This document shows, in pieces, positions 27,888 to 37,027 of a DNA stretch of 64,000 nt. The DNA lies in NCBI RefSeq assembly GCF_900129425.1, contig NZ_LT670817.1, positions 5,332,001 to 5,396,000 of the forward strand. Reading direction: 5' to 3'. Within the stretch, counting starts at the first letter, position 1; every line of letters starts with the position of its first letter. The position numbers were made by a program, and so were the translations under genes. The notes under the pieces were generated by a model, which was not told the origin of the DNA, searched no databases, and saw only the letters and a list, made by a program, of their open reading frames with translations. Origin of the DNA: Bradyrhizobium erythrophlei. Its GTDB lineage: Bacteria > Pseudomonadota > Alphaproteobacteria > Rhizobiales > Xanthobacteraceae.

Positions 27888-27975
27888 CCGTCATTGCGAG
27901 CGAAGCGAAGCAATCCATGGATCAGCGAGAAAGAAAACTGGATTGCTTCGTCGCTTTCGCTCCTCGCAATGACGG
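27888..27975. repeat. Palindromic element (CGTCATTGCGAG family)
   Basis: CCGTCATTGCGAGCGAAGCG at the left end is nearly complementary to CGCTCCTCGCAATGACGG at the right end, with inner arms GCAATCCA/TGGATTGC. This is the second class of palindromic cassette in the window and abuts repeat copy 2. Confidence 0.8.
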
Positions 27976-28430
27976 CGAATACAGCCACACTTTCGCGATC
28001 TCGCGACGCGATGCGTCCGAGGTTTGCTAAAAACATCCGCCCTGAAAACAGAGGGCGTGGGGAATGCCGGGCGCCCGATGCACCCGCAGCCTCGTGTGCG
28101 CTATTGGTAGCAAGTATGCACACGAGTATTCACAGCGAGCCATCGGAAATCACCCGACATTCCCGCACGCAATGGTTTACGGCTTATACGTGCTCTCCCC
28201 GGTGATCGGCTTTCTTGTCACCGTCGCTTGCCAAAGATTTGCAAACTTGATGCCGGCGTCGAGGCATCAGGACCACACGACTTCGCCGTCCGCGCATGCG
28301 CCTGTCGTCTGCAGCGCATTCCGCGTCCACCGCATCCCGCCCCGCGTCCGTGACGATCGCGCGAGCGCCCCTCTTTCGGGACGGGACGGCGAGGATATAT
28401 TACTGATTTGGGTCAGGCGGCAAGCGATGT
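27976..28430 (-). repeat. Bradyrhizobium-type interspersed repeat, copy 2
   Basis: Reverse-complement counterpart of 1-328, extending further to the right (part that lies outside the window for copy 1). The extension can be read on the plus strand as the VHRIPPRVRDDRASAPLSGR string, familiar from mis-annotated Bradyrhizobium hypothetical proteins. No real gene is supported between 27792 and 28791. Confidence 0.75.
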
Positions 28431-28578
28431 TTCTGAAATTCAGAAATTTCAGGGCGCCGACGCGAGATGGCTTTGACGTGAACCGGCGCCGCGCAAAGCA
28501 GCGCCCCGAGGGTCTGACCGAAAAGCAGCCAGCATCATTTTGAGGCTTCTTCCAAGCGATTGAAAACGATCCACTTTT

Positions 28579-28693
28579 CGTCATGGCCGGGGTGCTGTCC
28601 CGGCCGTCCACGCCTTTTCGCCGCCGCCAAAAGACGAGAATGCCCGGGGGATCCAGCGCAAAGATGCGCTTCGCGCTTTGCCCGGGCATGACG
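28579..28693. repeat. Palindromic RP-type element (CGTCATGGCCGG family)
   Basis: It starts CGTCATGGCCGGGGTGCTGT and ends CTTTGCCCGGGCATGACG, with inner complementary arms (GCGCAAAGATGCGC, CTTCGCGCTTTG). The outer arms CGTCATG/CATGACG are perfect. Confidence 0.7.
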
Positions 28694-28791
28694 AATTCTA
28701 CGATAAGCCCACGCTTCCAATGGCGGGATTTCGAGTGAGACTCTGAGAAATCAAACCGCCGGCGCGCTTGTATCCTGCGCCGCCGCCGGCC

Positions 28792-29016
28792 TCACTCGAC
28801 CAGATCGTCCTCGAGGATCGCCATCTGGAACTGGAACGAGCGGTCGTCGTCTTCGTCGTCGACGAACAGCACGCCGATGAATTCCTCGCCGATATAGACC
28901 TCGGCGGAATCGTCTTTCTTCGGCCGTGGCACCACGCGGATCTTCTGGTTGCCGAACAGGCGCTTGAGATAGGCGTCGAGTTTCCTGACTTCCTGAACGT
29001 CCACGGCAGTCTCCAA
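28792..29016 (-). CDS. DUF3126-family protein
   Basis: A 74-residue acidic protein of the alphaproteobacterial DUF3126 family. Typical features are VRKLDAYLKRLFGNQKIRVV, VYIGEEFIGVLFVDDEDD and FQMAILEDDL. It is cytoplasmic and of unknown function. It lies downstream of cysE on the same strand (153 bases apart), an order I believe is common in this group. Confidence 0.88.
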   Translation of the reverse strand: METAVDVQEVRKLDAYLKRLFGNQKIRVVPRPKKDDSAEVYIGEEFIGVLFVDDEDDDRSFQFQMAILEDDLVE

Positions 29017-29169
29017 TACGATTTTAGGTTTCGGGAAGTTTTAGGATGAGACGATGCGAAGGGCTAGCCCAACTTGCAGATATCGTGCATGCAATCCAGA
29101 CGGCTTGTAACTTGCGCGTATTCCGGTCGCAAAACCGCTCCCCGCTTTTGCGGAATACGCGCCACGACG

Positions 29170-29997
29170 TCAAAGTCCGATCGCGTTGATCATTTGGTCC
29201 ATGGTGCGTGACGGCTCGGCGCAGCCGGCCTCGCCGACGATCTTGGCGGGAACTCCGGCCACCGTGACGTTGTGCGGCACCGGCTTCACCACGACGGAGC
29301 CGGCGGCGATGCGGGCGCAATGGCCGACCTCGATATTGCCGAGAATCTTCGCCCCCGCCCCGATCAATACGCCATGGCGGATCTTGGGATGGCGGTCCTC
29401 GTTCTCCTTGCCGGTGCCGCCGAGCGTGACGCCGTGCAGGATCGAGACGTCGTCCTCGATAACAGCGGTCTCGCCGCACACGAACCCGGTGGCGTGATCC
29501 AGGAAGACGCCGCGGCCGATCCGGGCTGCCGGATTGATGTCGGTCTGGAATACCGCCGACGAGCGGCTCTGCAGATAAAACGCGAAATCCTTGCGGCCCT
29601 TTTGATAGAGCCAATGCGCCAGACGATGGGTCTGCAGCGCATGAAAACCCTTGAAGTAGAGCAAGGGATCGATGAACCGCGAGGTCGCGGGATCGCGGTC
29701 GTACACCGCGACCATATCGGCGCGGAAGGCGTTGCCGAGATCGGGATCGTCGCGCAGCGCCTCGTCAAAGGCCTGGCGGATCAGATCGCCCGACAGCGCC
29801 GAATGGTCGAGCCGCTCGGCGATGCGATGCACCACCGAATCCTCCAGCCGTTCGTGATGCAGCACGGTCGAATAGATGAAGGAGGCCAGTTCGGGCTCGC
29901 GGCGCACGATGTCTTCCGCCTCGGTCCGGACCCGATCCCAGATCGGATCGAGCGCCGCCAGTTTGGCGCCCTGCGGATTGATCTGATGCATGGCCAT
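29170..29997 (-). CDS. cysE: Serine O-acetyltransferase CysE
   Basis: This enzyme transfers acetyl from acetyl-CoA to serine, the first step of cysteine synthesis. It has 275 residues. The alpha-helical N-terminal domain includes LHHERLED. The left-handed beta-helix follows with the catalytic Asp-His pair in LDHATGFVCGETAV and the CoA-side loop GGTGKENEDRHPKI. The ATG at 29997 is preferred to the one at 30012 because GGGAG lies 6 bases ahead of it. The gap 29998-30287 contains no gene I can support. Confidence 0.95.
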   Translation of the reverse strand: MAMHQINPQGAKLAALDPIWDRVRTEAEDIVRREPELASFIYSTVLHHERLEDSVVHRIAERLDHSALSGDLIRQAFDEALRDDPDLGNAFRADMVAVYDRDPATSRFIDPLLYFKGFHALQTHRLAHWLYQKGRKDFAFYLQSRSSAVFQTDINPAARIGRGVFLDHATGFVCGETAVIEDDVSILHGVTLGGTGKENEDRHPKIRHGVLIGAGAKILGNIEVGHCARIAAGSVVVKPVPHNVTVAGVPAKIVGEAGCAEPSRTMDQMINAIGL

Positions 29998-30287
29998 GTA
30001 TTGCTCCCGCACGTGCGATTGTCTCGTCCGGCATTGTACGACGGACGGACGGCCGTCTCAAGGCGCGCCTTGGGCCAAGGCGAACGTCAGCTTTGGCTTG
30101 ACTTGTGCGCTAATGCATTGAAGCAGCACATTTTCCCGCGCCGGCCGAAATCCACCTTCTGTGAAAGCGTCGGCTCAAGGTGGTCGGGAATTTCAGGAAA
30201 TCAAGCGGGCCGGCGCGGTATTATGGCGCAAATGCCAGCGGGCCAAATGCCCGGCCCGACTTTGAGAGCCCGTTTCGAAATTGGTTG

Positions 30288-33200
30288 TCAGGCGTGCAGC
30301 TCGCCGAGCAGAGCCTTGGCCTCCTTCAAGTCGAGGGTATCGAAGCCCTCGGTGAACCAGCCGTAGATCGGAGCGAGAAGGTCGCGGGCCTCATCGCGCT
30401 TGCCCTGATCGCACCACAGCCGCGCCATCCTCATCGCCGCGCGCAGTTCCCAGGATTTTGCCTGCTGCCCACGCGCAACCGCGAGCGCGCGCTCGAAATG
30501 CGCTTCCGCTTTCGCCGCGTCCGGCTCCAGCAGCGCGATTTCGCCGGCCATCCGATGGATCTCGGCCTGCCACAATCTTTCCCGGGTTGTCTCCATCGTC
30601 GTTGTCGCCTCGCCGATGCAGCGCCAGGCGTCATCGAATTTACCGAGTTCCGCATAGGCTCTCGCCAAACAGGATAAGTTAAACGGCATCAGCAGTGTTG
30701 ATCCGGTTGACCGCCATTCGGTGAGTCCGGCGATGATCCTGTCGACAGCGTCCGAGGCTTTGCCGGTCAGGGCAAAAAGCCAACCTTGCTCCAACATTCC
30801 TTGCGCCTTCCAGTACAAGGCGCCTTTTTCGCCCGCCAAACCGACAACTTCATCCAATTGGACATTCGCAGTCGCGTAGTTTGCGCGCTGGATATGAGTC
30901 CACGATGTGACGGCCAGGGCAAACATCAAACTGGCGGCGTGACCGGTCTCGCGCGCATCCTTGAGCGCGTGGTCGGCGTCCGCGAGCGCGGCCGCGGGAT
31001 AGCCAAGCGACCACAAGGCAAACGAGCGATAAGACAAGATCGACACCCGGACGTCTTGGCCCAATCGCGTTGCCAGCGGCCGATGCTGGACAGGATCATA
31101 CAGCGCGATCGCCCGATCGAGATGCGCCCGGGCTTCCGCGATGTCCCCCGTCAACAGCAGGGACGTGCCCATCATGCGATTGCCGACCATAAGCGGGGCT
31201 GTCGTCCCTTGTTTCCCGGCAAGCGCCAGAAACTGCGCCGCAAGGCTCCGCATCACCTCACCGTTGAACGCCACGTAGCTCGCGACCCAGACGCCGAAGA
31301 GGACGGAGAACAACAGTAGCGGGTCCCCGGGAGGCTCTCCAAGCGCTTCAGCCTGTTCGATCAGCAGGCGCGCCCGCTCCGCAGCCGCCTTGGTTTGTTC
31401 CGCGGCATAGCCTTTGAGATGCATAAGAGGGCTTATGAGCGCGACCTGCAGTTTGATCTCTTCGCGGCGCAAGGCGGCAGTGGCCGGCAAGGTCGCGATC
31501 TGGGTAATGGCACGCTTGAGCTGCTCTACCGCTTCAACCAGCGCCGAGCTCTCCAGCGACCGCTGTCCCGCTTTGCCCCACCATTCGATCGCGGCCTCGG
31601 TAAGGCCCGCCTGGGTGAAGTGATGCGCCATCAACTCGGGCTCGGCCGCCGCCGTGGCGGCGAGATTGTCGAGCAACGCCTCGCCGACGCGGCGGTGCAA
31701 AACCTGGCGCCGGCTCTTGAGCAAATTCTCATAAGCCGCGTCCTGGATCAGCGCGTGCTTGAAACGATAACCGGATTCGGGCGGCAGGCCCTCGACCAGC
31801 AGGATGTCGGCTTCCGCGAGTCTTTGCAGCGCCATCTGCAGCGGCCCGTCCTCCATGGCGGACACCGCGCGCAGCAGGCCATAGGAGAAGCGCCGTCCAA
31901 TCACCGATCCGACCTGCGCCACCTCGCGCGCCGGGCCGAGCCGGTCGAGCCGCGCCATCAGCGATTGTTGCAGCGTCGGCGGGATGGCCTGGATGCCGCC
32001 CTGCTCACCGCGCTCCAACAACAGCCGCGTCACTTCCTCGACGAATAGCGGCACGCCGCCGGTGCGCGCGGCCACGCCCTCCGCCACCTCGCGCGGCAGC
32101 GCGTGCCGCGCCGAGAGCTCCGCCACCATCTCCCGCACCTGCAGGCGATCGAGTGGCGCCAGGGAGATCGTGCCGTGATTCGAGCGCATGCCCCATGGTG
32201 GCCGGAACTCGGGCCGCGTCGTCGCCACGATGAACAAAGGCGCCAGCGCGCCGCGCTCGGCCATGCCGCCCAGCACGTCGAGGGTGGTCGGATCGGCCCA
32301 ATGCAGATCCTCGAACGCCAGTACCACCGGCTGAACCCGCGCACCCGCCATCACCCAGCCAGTCAGCGCCGCCAATTGCCGGCGCCGCAGCTCCTCGGGC
32401 GCCAACGTCGACGCGCGTTCCTGCGGCGGCGGAATGTCCAAGAGCGGCGCGAGCAATGCGACGTTCTCCGCCGGATCGAACCTGACCTGCGCCAGCGAAC
32501 TCTCCAAATCCGCAAGACGCTGCTCGGCGGGTACATCGGCGCCGCCGAAGCGCAGGCGGCCCCATTCGGCGATCGGATGAAGCGGCGTGTTTTGCAGGAG
32601 CTGTGAGCAGCTCCATTCGAGCCAGGTGTGCGGCGTGTCGCGCAGCCGGTTATGAAATTCCTCGATCAGGCGGGATTTACCGAGTCCCGGCTCGCCGACG
32701 ATCAGCACCAGCTGTCCGTCGCCCTGCCGCGCCCGCTCCCAGCGCCGCATCAGCATTGCCGTTTCCTCGCCGCGGCCGACGAGCGGCGTGAGATTGCGCG
32801 CGCCGGAACGCCGTCCACCACCGCTCGCCCGAACCAACCGGAATAGTGTCACCGGCTCGGGCACGCCTTTCAGCATGTGACTGCCGCGTTCCTCGGCGAC
32901 GAACAGGCCGGCGACCTGGCGCTGCACCCGCGCCGTGACCACGACCGCGCCCGGCTCGGCGAGCGCCTGCACTCGCGCTGCGATGTTGGGGACGTCGCCG
33001 AAGATTTCGCCCGTCGCGTCCACAACCACCGGACCCGTTTCGAGGCCGATGCGGGCCGCGAGCGATGGCCTCGCCGAACCGGAATTCTTGCGGTTCAACT
33101 CGGCAAGCGCGCGCTGGATCGCGAGCGCCGCCCGCACGGCGCGCTCCGAATCGTTTTCCTGCGCCACCGGATAGCCAAACAGCGACATCAGCCCGTCGCC

Positions 33201-33644
33201 CAGCTTCTTGGCGACATGGCCGCCCATTTCCACCACCGCCGCCGAAGCCGCGTCGATGTAGGCGCCGACCAGGTCGCGCCACTCCTCGGCATCGAGCTGC
33301 GCGGAAATGCCGGTCGAACCCACCAGATCGCAAAACATCACGGTGAGGTGCCGGCGCTCGCCGGCGGCTTCGACCGCGGCGGAGATCGGTGGCGGCACAA
33401 CACTCGCCGGGATCGGCGCGGGCACAACCGGCGGCGGCGCGGGAGCCGCCGCGGGCGCACGGCCCATATCAGCGATCGCCTCCAGCAGCTTCTTGCGATG
33501 GCCCAACGACACGACGCCGATGTCCTTGAGGTCGTCGTTGGTCAGCCGGCCCAGTAGCTCGATGTCGATGTCGTTGGCGCGGAACATCTCCGCGTACTGC
33601 GCGAAGCCGATCCCGCGGAGCCATCCGTCGATGTCCAATTTCAA
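30288..33644 (-). CDS. SAM domain / class III cyclase / AAA ATPase / TPR regulator
   Basis: A 1118-residue multidomain protein. A SAM domain fills residues 1-62 (LDIDGWLRGIGFAQYAEMFR). A Pro/Ala linker precedes a class III adenylate/guanylate cyclase domain with both metal aspartates (MFCDLVGST and KKLGDGLMSLFG). An ORC/STAND-type ATPase has Walker A GEPGLGKS and Walker B VVLAFEDLHWAD. The C-terminal third is helical and TPR-like. Such proteins are common in Bradyrhizobium; their signals and partners are unknown. The start is a TTG; a second TTG two codons on has the better-spaced GGGGGG. A tandem 16-mer lies just upstream. Confidence 0.92.
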   Translation of the reverse strand: MKLDIDGWLRGIGFAQYAEMFRANDIDIELLGRLTNDDLKDIGVVSLGHRKKLLEAIADMGRAPAAAPAPPPVVPAPIPASVVPPPISAAVEAAGERRHLTVMFCDLVGSTGISAQLDAEEWRDLVGAYIDAASAAVVEMGGHVAKKLGDGLMSLFGYPVAQENDSERAVRAALAIQRALAELNRKNSGSARPSLAARIGLETGPVVVDATGEIFGDVPNIAARVQALAEPGAVVVTARVQRQVAGLFVAEERGSHMLKGVPEPVTLFRLVRASGGGRRSGARNLTPLVGRGEETAMLMRRWERARQGDGQLVLIVGEPGLGKSRLIEEFHNRLRDTPHTWLEWSCSQLLQNTPLHPIAEWGRLRFGGADVPAEQRLADLESSLAQVRFDPAENVALLAPLLDIPPPQERASTLAPEELRRRQLAALTGWVMAGARVQPVVLAFEDLHWADPTTLDVLGGMAERGALAPLFIVATTRPEFRPPWGMRSNHGTISLAPLDRLQVREMVAELSARHALPREVAEGVAARTGGVPLFVEEVTRLLLERGEQGGIQAIPPTLQQSLMARLDRLGPAREVAQVGSVIGRRFSYGLLRAVSAMEDGPLQMALQRLAEADILLVEGLPPESGYRFKHALIQDAAYENLLKSRRQVLHRRVGEALLDNLAATAAAEPELMAHHFTQAGLTEAAIEWWGKAGQRSLESSALVEAVEQLKRAITQIATLPATAALRREEIKLQVALISPLMHLKGYAAEQTKAAAERARLLIEQAEALGEPPGDPLLLFSVLFGVWVASYVAFNGEVMRSLAAQFLALAGKQGTTAPLMVGNRMMGTSLLLTGDIAEARAHLDRAIALYDPVQHRPLATRLGQDVRVSILSYRSFALWSLGYPAAALADADHALKDARETGHAASLMFALAVTSWTHIQRANYATANVQLDEVVGLAGEKGALYWKAQGMLEQGWLFALTGKASDAVDRIIAGLTEWRSTGSTLLMPFNLSCLARAYAELGKFDDAWRCIGEATTTMETTRERLWQAEIHRMAGEIALLEPDAAKAEAHFERALAVARGQQAKSWELRAAMRMARLWCDQGKRDEARDLLAPIYGWFTEGFDTLDLKEAKALLGELHA

Positions 33645-33665
33645 TCCCCCCAGGCCGTTGTCAGA

Positions 33666-33697
33666 GGCAGTTCTTGAAAAAGGCAGTTCTTGAAAAA
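33666..33697. repeat. Tandem 16-bp duplication upstream of cyclase gene
   Basis: GGCAGTTCTTGAAAAA occurs twice in direct succession (33666-33681, 33682-33697), 22 to 53 bases upstream of the cyclase start, within its probable promoter or leader. Confidence 0.8.
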
Positions 33698-34055
33698 GGG
33701 GCGTGTCACTGGCGTCCGCCGTGATTCCAGGGGGTGCTGAACCAAACTGGATTCGCCGTGTGGACGCCGGCTATTCGACGACAGCATAGCCGCATTGTAA
33801 CCCGATACCAGACCGATCTGACCGATGCGGGAGTGACGCGTGATTGCGCCGCACTTGCGGAAAGCCCGGCGCGACAGGCAGGCCGCGCGAGTGGCCGACG
33901 CGCGAGACCATCAACGGCATCTTCCACGTCACGCGGGCGGCCTGCCCCTGGCGCCGGCTGTGAGGCATTACACCGCAGAGCCTGACTGGAACGAACGTTG
34001 CGCCCCAACCTTGTATCGAGGTTCCATGGAAGTTTTTCTCTGGGGGAGTTTTTTT
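33698..34055. other. Gene-free spacer
   Basis: No frame here has protein-like composition or a usable start; candidate frames on both strands are Arg-rich and unlike known families. I see nothing else recognisable. Confidence 0.4.
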
Positions 34056-34259
34056 GTGTCTTGGGAGCGACGCTTTGATCGACCGATTATTTTGCCCAAC
34101 GGCAAGACGCTGCGGACTCTCGAGGACGCCAGACGGTATATTATAACCCTCCCCCACTCAGAGCACGAGACCACCGCGTGGCAGATAGCGATTGAATCGT
34201 TGCTGCTGGCGGCAGACCATACCGCAGGGGATGCTGTGTCCGAGCGTCCGGCGCTGTAA
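34056..34259 (+). CDS. Small conserved rhizobial protein (RFD-P-I-I-L-P type)
   Basis: A 67-residue protein. The core RRFDRPIILPNGKTLRTLED followed by ARRYIITLPHSEHETTAWQI matches a family of short Bradyrhizobium proteins of unknown function. The GTG at 34056 is chosen because TGGGGGAG stands 7-8 bases upstream. An ATG at 34026 is possible but would add a Phe/Trp-rich stretch absent from relatives. No membrane or DNA-binding feature is evident. Confidence 0.65.
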   Translation: MSWERRFDRPIILPNGKTLRTLEDARRYIITLPHSEHETTAWQIAIESLLLAADHTAGDAVSERPAL

Positions 34260-34266
34260 GGCGCAC

Positions 34267-34474
34267 TTATTCGATCACCTCATCGGCCTGGGCCAGCAGT
34301 GTCGGCGGCACAGCGAGGCCAAGCGACCTCGCCGTCTTGAGATTGATCGCGAGTTCGAACCTGGTCGGCTGCATCACCGGCAAATCGGCAGACTTGTGCG
34401 CGGGCGAGTAAGGTCGAGGGCACTGCGAGGTCAATCGCCTTCGCAGCCTTCACATTGATGACAAGTTCGAACCA
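34267..34474 (-). pseudogene. Tandem remnants of an ABC substrate-binding protein C-terminus
   Basis: On the minus strand, 34471 down to about 34395 reads FELVINVKAAKAIDLAVPST then LLARA. After a frame change, about 34378 down to the TAA at 34267 reads LPVMQPTRFELAINLKTARS, then LGLAVPPTLLAQADEVIE and stop. Both are versions of the terminal segment of the PF04392-type substrate-binding proteins abundant in Bradyrhizobium. No body of the gene is present. The rest of the gap up to 34687 shows nothing more. Confidence 0.8.
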
Positions 34475-34687
34475 TCTTCTGCGCCAAGGGCATGTGGCGC
34501 GCTTCGAAATGCGCGCCAAGCAAACGTGATCGCCGACTATAGCGGCGCCACCATGCGGAATTTTCTGAATCTTCGGGGTAGCGGACAATCGCCCCGGTTC
34601 ATGTCATCGCCCGGGGCGGCATTGGCGCCATAATACCGACCAAGCCTGCAACTATTTGCGGATTTCCGCTGCCCAGATGATCCGGGC

Positions 34688-36088
34688 ATGGTGGCCGGAC
34701 ATTGGGGGGCAACAGCAATTAATACGCAGATCTTACGCGCGCGCGTCACCGACTCGGCTCGGGTCTGGACCGCGGCCATCGCCATCCCCCTGATGCTGCT
34801 CGCGCCGGCGCTATGGAATGGGTTTCCGCTGCTGCAATGGGACACCGGGGGCTACCTGGCCCGGTGGTACGAAGGCTATCTGGTCCCCAGCCGCTCCACC
34901 GTGTTCGGTCTCTACCTGCATTACGGCGAGGATTCCGGATTCTGGCTCAATCTCGGGATTCAGGCGCTGGCGACGCTGTGGATCCTGCAACTGACGTTGC
35001 GCGTGTTCAATATGGCGCGGCCGGCGCGGTTGATCGCGTTGAGCGTCGCCCTGATCCTGACCACGGCGCTGCCGTGGCTCGCCAGCATGCTGCTGACCGA
35101 CATCTTCGCCGGATTGTCGGTGCTGTCGCTGTTTATCCTGGTGCTGCACGGCGACAAGATTTCCACAGTCGAAAAATGTTTGCTGTTCGCGTTTACGGCG
35201 TTCGCGGCGGGGACCCACAGCGCCACGCTCGGGGTGCTTTTCGGCCTGTGCTGCGCCGGCTGGATCGTGCGTCCCCTGCTGCGCGAGCGAATCGCCATCG
35301 CGGGACTGGCGCAGGGCAGCCTGACCATCGTCGCCGGCGCCGCCATGCTGCTGGCAGCCAATTTCGCGCTGTCCGGACAAATGGCATGGACGCCGGGAGG
35401 CAGCGGCGTCGCGTTCGGCCGCATGCTGCAGGATGGCATCGTCGCGCGCTACCTGCGGGATCACTGTCCGCGGCAGCACTTCAAGCTCTGTCCCTATCGC
35501 GACGAACTTCCTGCCACCGCCGATGATTTTCTGTGGGGCCATAGCATGTTCGACACGCTCGGCCGCTTCAATGGCATGAACGAGGAGATGGGATATATCG
35601 CGTTGCATTCGCTCGCCGAATATCCGCTCTGGCAAGCCGAGGCCGCGATCACCGCCACCGCGCAGCAACTGGTTCATGTCGCGACCGGCGAAGGCACCAT
35701 TGGCTGGCTCCCCCACACCTACGGCATCATCGAGCGCTATGTGCCGAAACAACTGGCGCCGATGCGCGCGGCGCGACAGCAACATTGGGACATCGATTTT
35801 GCCGCGATCAACTGGATCCACGTTCCGGTCGCGCTGCTCTCGCTGCTGCTGGTCTTCGCGATTTCGGGCCGCGCCATCTGGCGCCGGCGGCCCGACGATC
35901 TCGCGCTGCTTGCCGCGACGGTCTCGCTGGCCATGCTCGGCAACGCGTTTATTTGCGGCGTGATATCGGGACCGCATGATCGCTACGGCGCCCGCTTGGT
36001 CTGGATCGCAACCTTCGTGGTGCTGCTCGCCGCGATCCGGCACTTCGCCGATGACGACGAGACGGACGAGGATTCACTGTCGTTTTGA
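34688..36088 (+). CDS. Polytopic membrane protein of unknown function
   Basis: A 466-residue protein with about ten hydrophobic segments. A conserved-looking first loop (WDTGGYLARWYEGYLVPSRS) and a larger hydrophilic loop around residues 240-370 containing LRDHCPRQHFKLCPYRDELP are visible. The layout recalls GT-C-type glycosyltransferases or related envelope proteins, but no catalytic signature is clear, so no function is assigned. The C-terminus is acidic. The last 15 bases overlap the convergent hydrolase gene. Confidence 0.78.
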   Translation: MVAGHWGATAINTQILRARVTDSARVWTAAIAIPLMLLAPALWNGFPLLQWDTGGYLARWYEGYLVPSRSTVFGLYLHYGEDSGFWLNLGIQALATLWILQLTLRVFNMARPARLIALSVALILTTALPWLASMLLTDIFAGLSVLSLFILVLHGDKISTVEKCLLFAFTAFAAGTHSATLGVLFGLCCAGWIVRPLLRERIAIAGLAQGSLTIVAGAAMLLAANFALSGQMAWTPGGSGVAFGRMLQDGIVARYLRDHCPRQHFKLCPYRDELPATADDFLWGHSMFDTLGRFNGMNEEMGYIALHSLAEYPLWQAEAAITATAQQLVHVATGEGTIGWLPHTYGIIERYVPKQLAPMRAARQQHWDIDFAAINWIHVPVALLSLLLVFAISGRAIWRRRPDDLALLAATVSLAMLGNAFICGVISGPHDRYGARLVWIATFVVLLAAIRHFADDDETDEDSLSF

Positions 36089-36826
36089 CAGAAAATCCAG
36101 CACGCCCGACTTGTAGACCTTGTCGCCGACCGCCCGCATATGGTCGCGGTTGGGAATGTCGAGCACCTGCGAGCCCCGGATGATCTTGCCGAGCGCCGGT
36201 GCCGAGCCTGCGATTTCGTCCGCGGTGCCGACCGCGATCAGCACCGGTACGGTGATTTCCGCGGCTTCCCCCGAAGTCATCAGGCGCCGCGAGCCGCGCA
36301 GGCAGGCTGCCAGCGCGCGGCGATCGGAGCGGGTCTGGTCCGCAAAGGCGCGGAACGTCCGCCCCACCGGATCGGTCACCACCTCGAACGAGTCCGCCTC
36401 CAGCGCCGCCGCGACGTTTTCGCCGGGGCCGCCGCCCTCGATCAGTCCGATCCCGATGCCGCCGAAGATCGCCGAACGCAGCCGGTGCGGCTGGCTCAGC
36501 GCCAGCCAGGCCGTCATCCGCGCGCCCAGCGAGTAGCCCATGATGTCGGCGCGCTCGATATTCAGGTGATCCATCAGCGCCGTGACATCGGCGGCCATGA
36601 TCGGGATGTGATACGATTCCGCGTCATAGAGTTTGGCAGAGTCGCCATGGCCGCGATTGTCGAGTGCCACGACGCGGCGGCCGTTTTTCCTCAGTTCCGA
36701 AACCCAGGCCGGATAGACCCAGTTCACGTTCTTGGTCGACGCAAAGCCATGCACGAGCAGGATGGGATCGCCCTCGCCTTCGTCGAGATAGGCAATTTCA
36801 ACATCGCCGTTGAGAAAACTCGGCAT
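36074..36826 (-). CDS. Alpha/beta hydrolase
   Basis: A 250-residue hydrolase. The oxyanion motif is LLVHGFAST, the nucleophile elbow MGYSLG, the acid GTADEIAG and the catalytic His NRDHMRAVG. All triad positions are present. The substrate is not predictable (esterase-like or lactonase-like). Its 3' end overlaps the membrane-protein gene by 15 bases on the other strand. Confidence 0.9.
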   Translation of the reverse strand: MPSFLNGDVEIAYLDEGEGDPILLVHGFASTKNVNWVYPAWVSELRKNGRRVVALDNRGHGDSAKLYDAESYHIPIMAADVTALMDHLNIERADIMGYSLGARMTAWLALSQPHRLRSAIFGGIGIGLIEGGGPGENVAAALEADSFEVVTDPVGRTFRAFADQTRSDRRALAACLRGSRRLMTSGEAAEITVPVLIAVGTADEIAGSAPALGKIIRGSQVLDIPNRDHMRAVGDKVYKSGVLDFLSKRQ

Positions 36827-36872
36827 CGGTCATTCCATTGTTGTGGGAGATGGTTGCTCCGGCGGAAGTGAG

Positions 36873-36980
36873 CCCCCTCTCCCGTTGGGAGAGGGTTGGG
36901 GTGAGGGGTTACGGCCTATCGTTAGACCTTAACCCCTCACCCGCTCGCAAGATGCTCGCGACCTCTCCCGATGGGAGAGG
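36873..36980. repeat. REP-like inverted repeat pair
   Basis: CCCCCTCTCCCGTTGGGAGA at the left and ACCTCTCCCGATGGGAGAGG at the right are each self-complementary. Between them GGTGAGGGGTTACGG and AACCCCTCACC can also pair. It lies in the 200-base spacer between two minus-strand genes. Confidence 0.75.
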
Positions 36981-37027
36981 TAAGGCTGAACTCGCGCGAA
37001 GATCAAAACTAAAATTCATGGACCAAA

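Noticed and set aside
28064..28543. 159-codon plus-strand frame inside repeat copy 2
   Set aside because: Repeated sequence often annotated as a hypothetical protein in this genus; the homologous region at the window start has no matching continuous frame.
34811..36043. 410-codon minus-strand frame opposite the membrane protein
   Set aside because: Gln/Arg/His-rich composition typical of an antisense shadow; the plus strand encodes clear hydrophobic segments.
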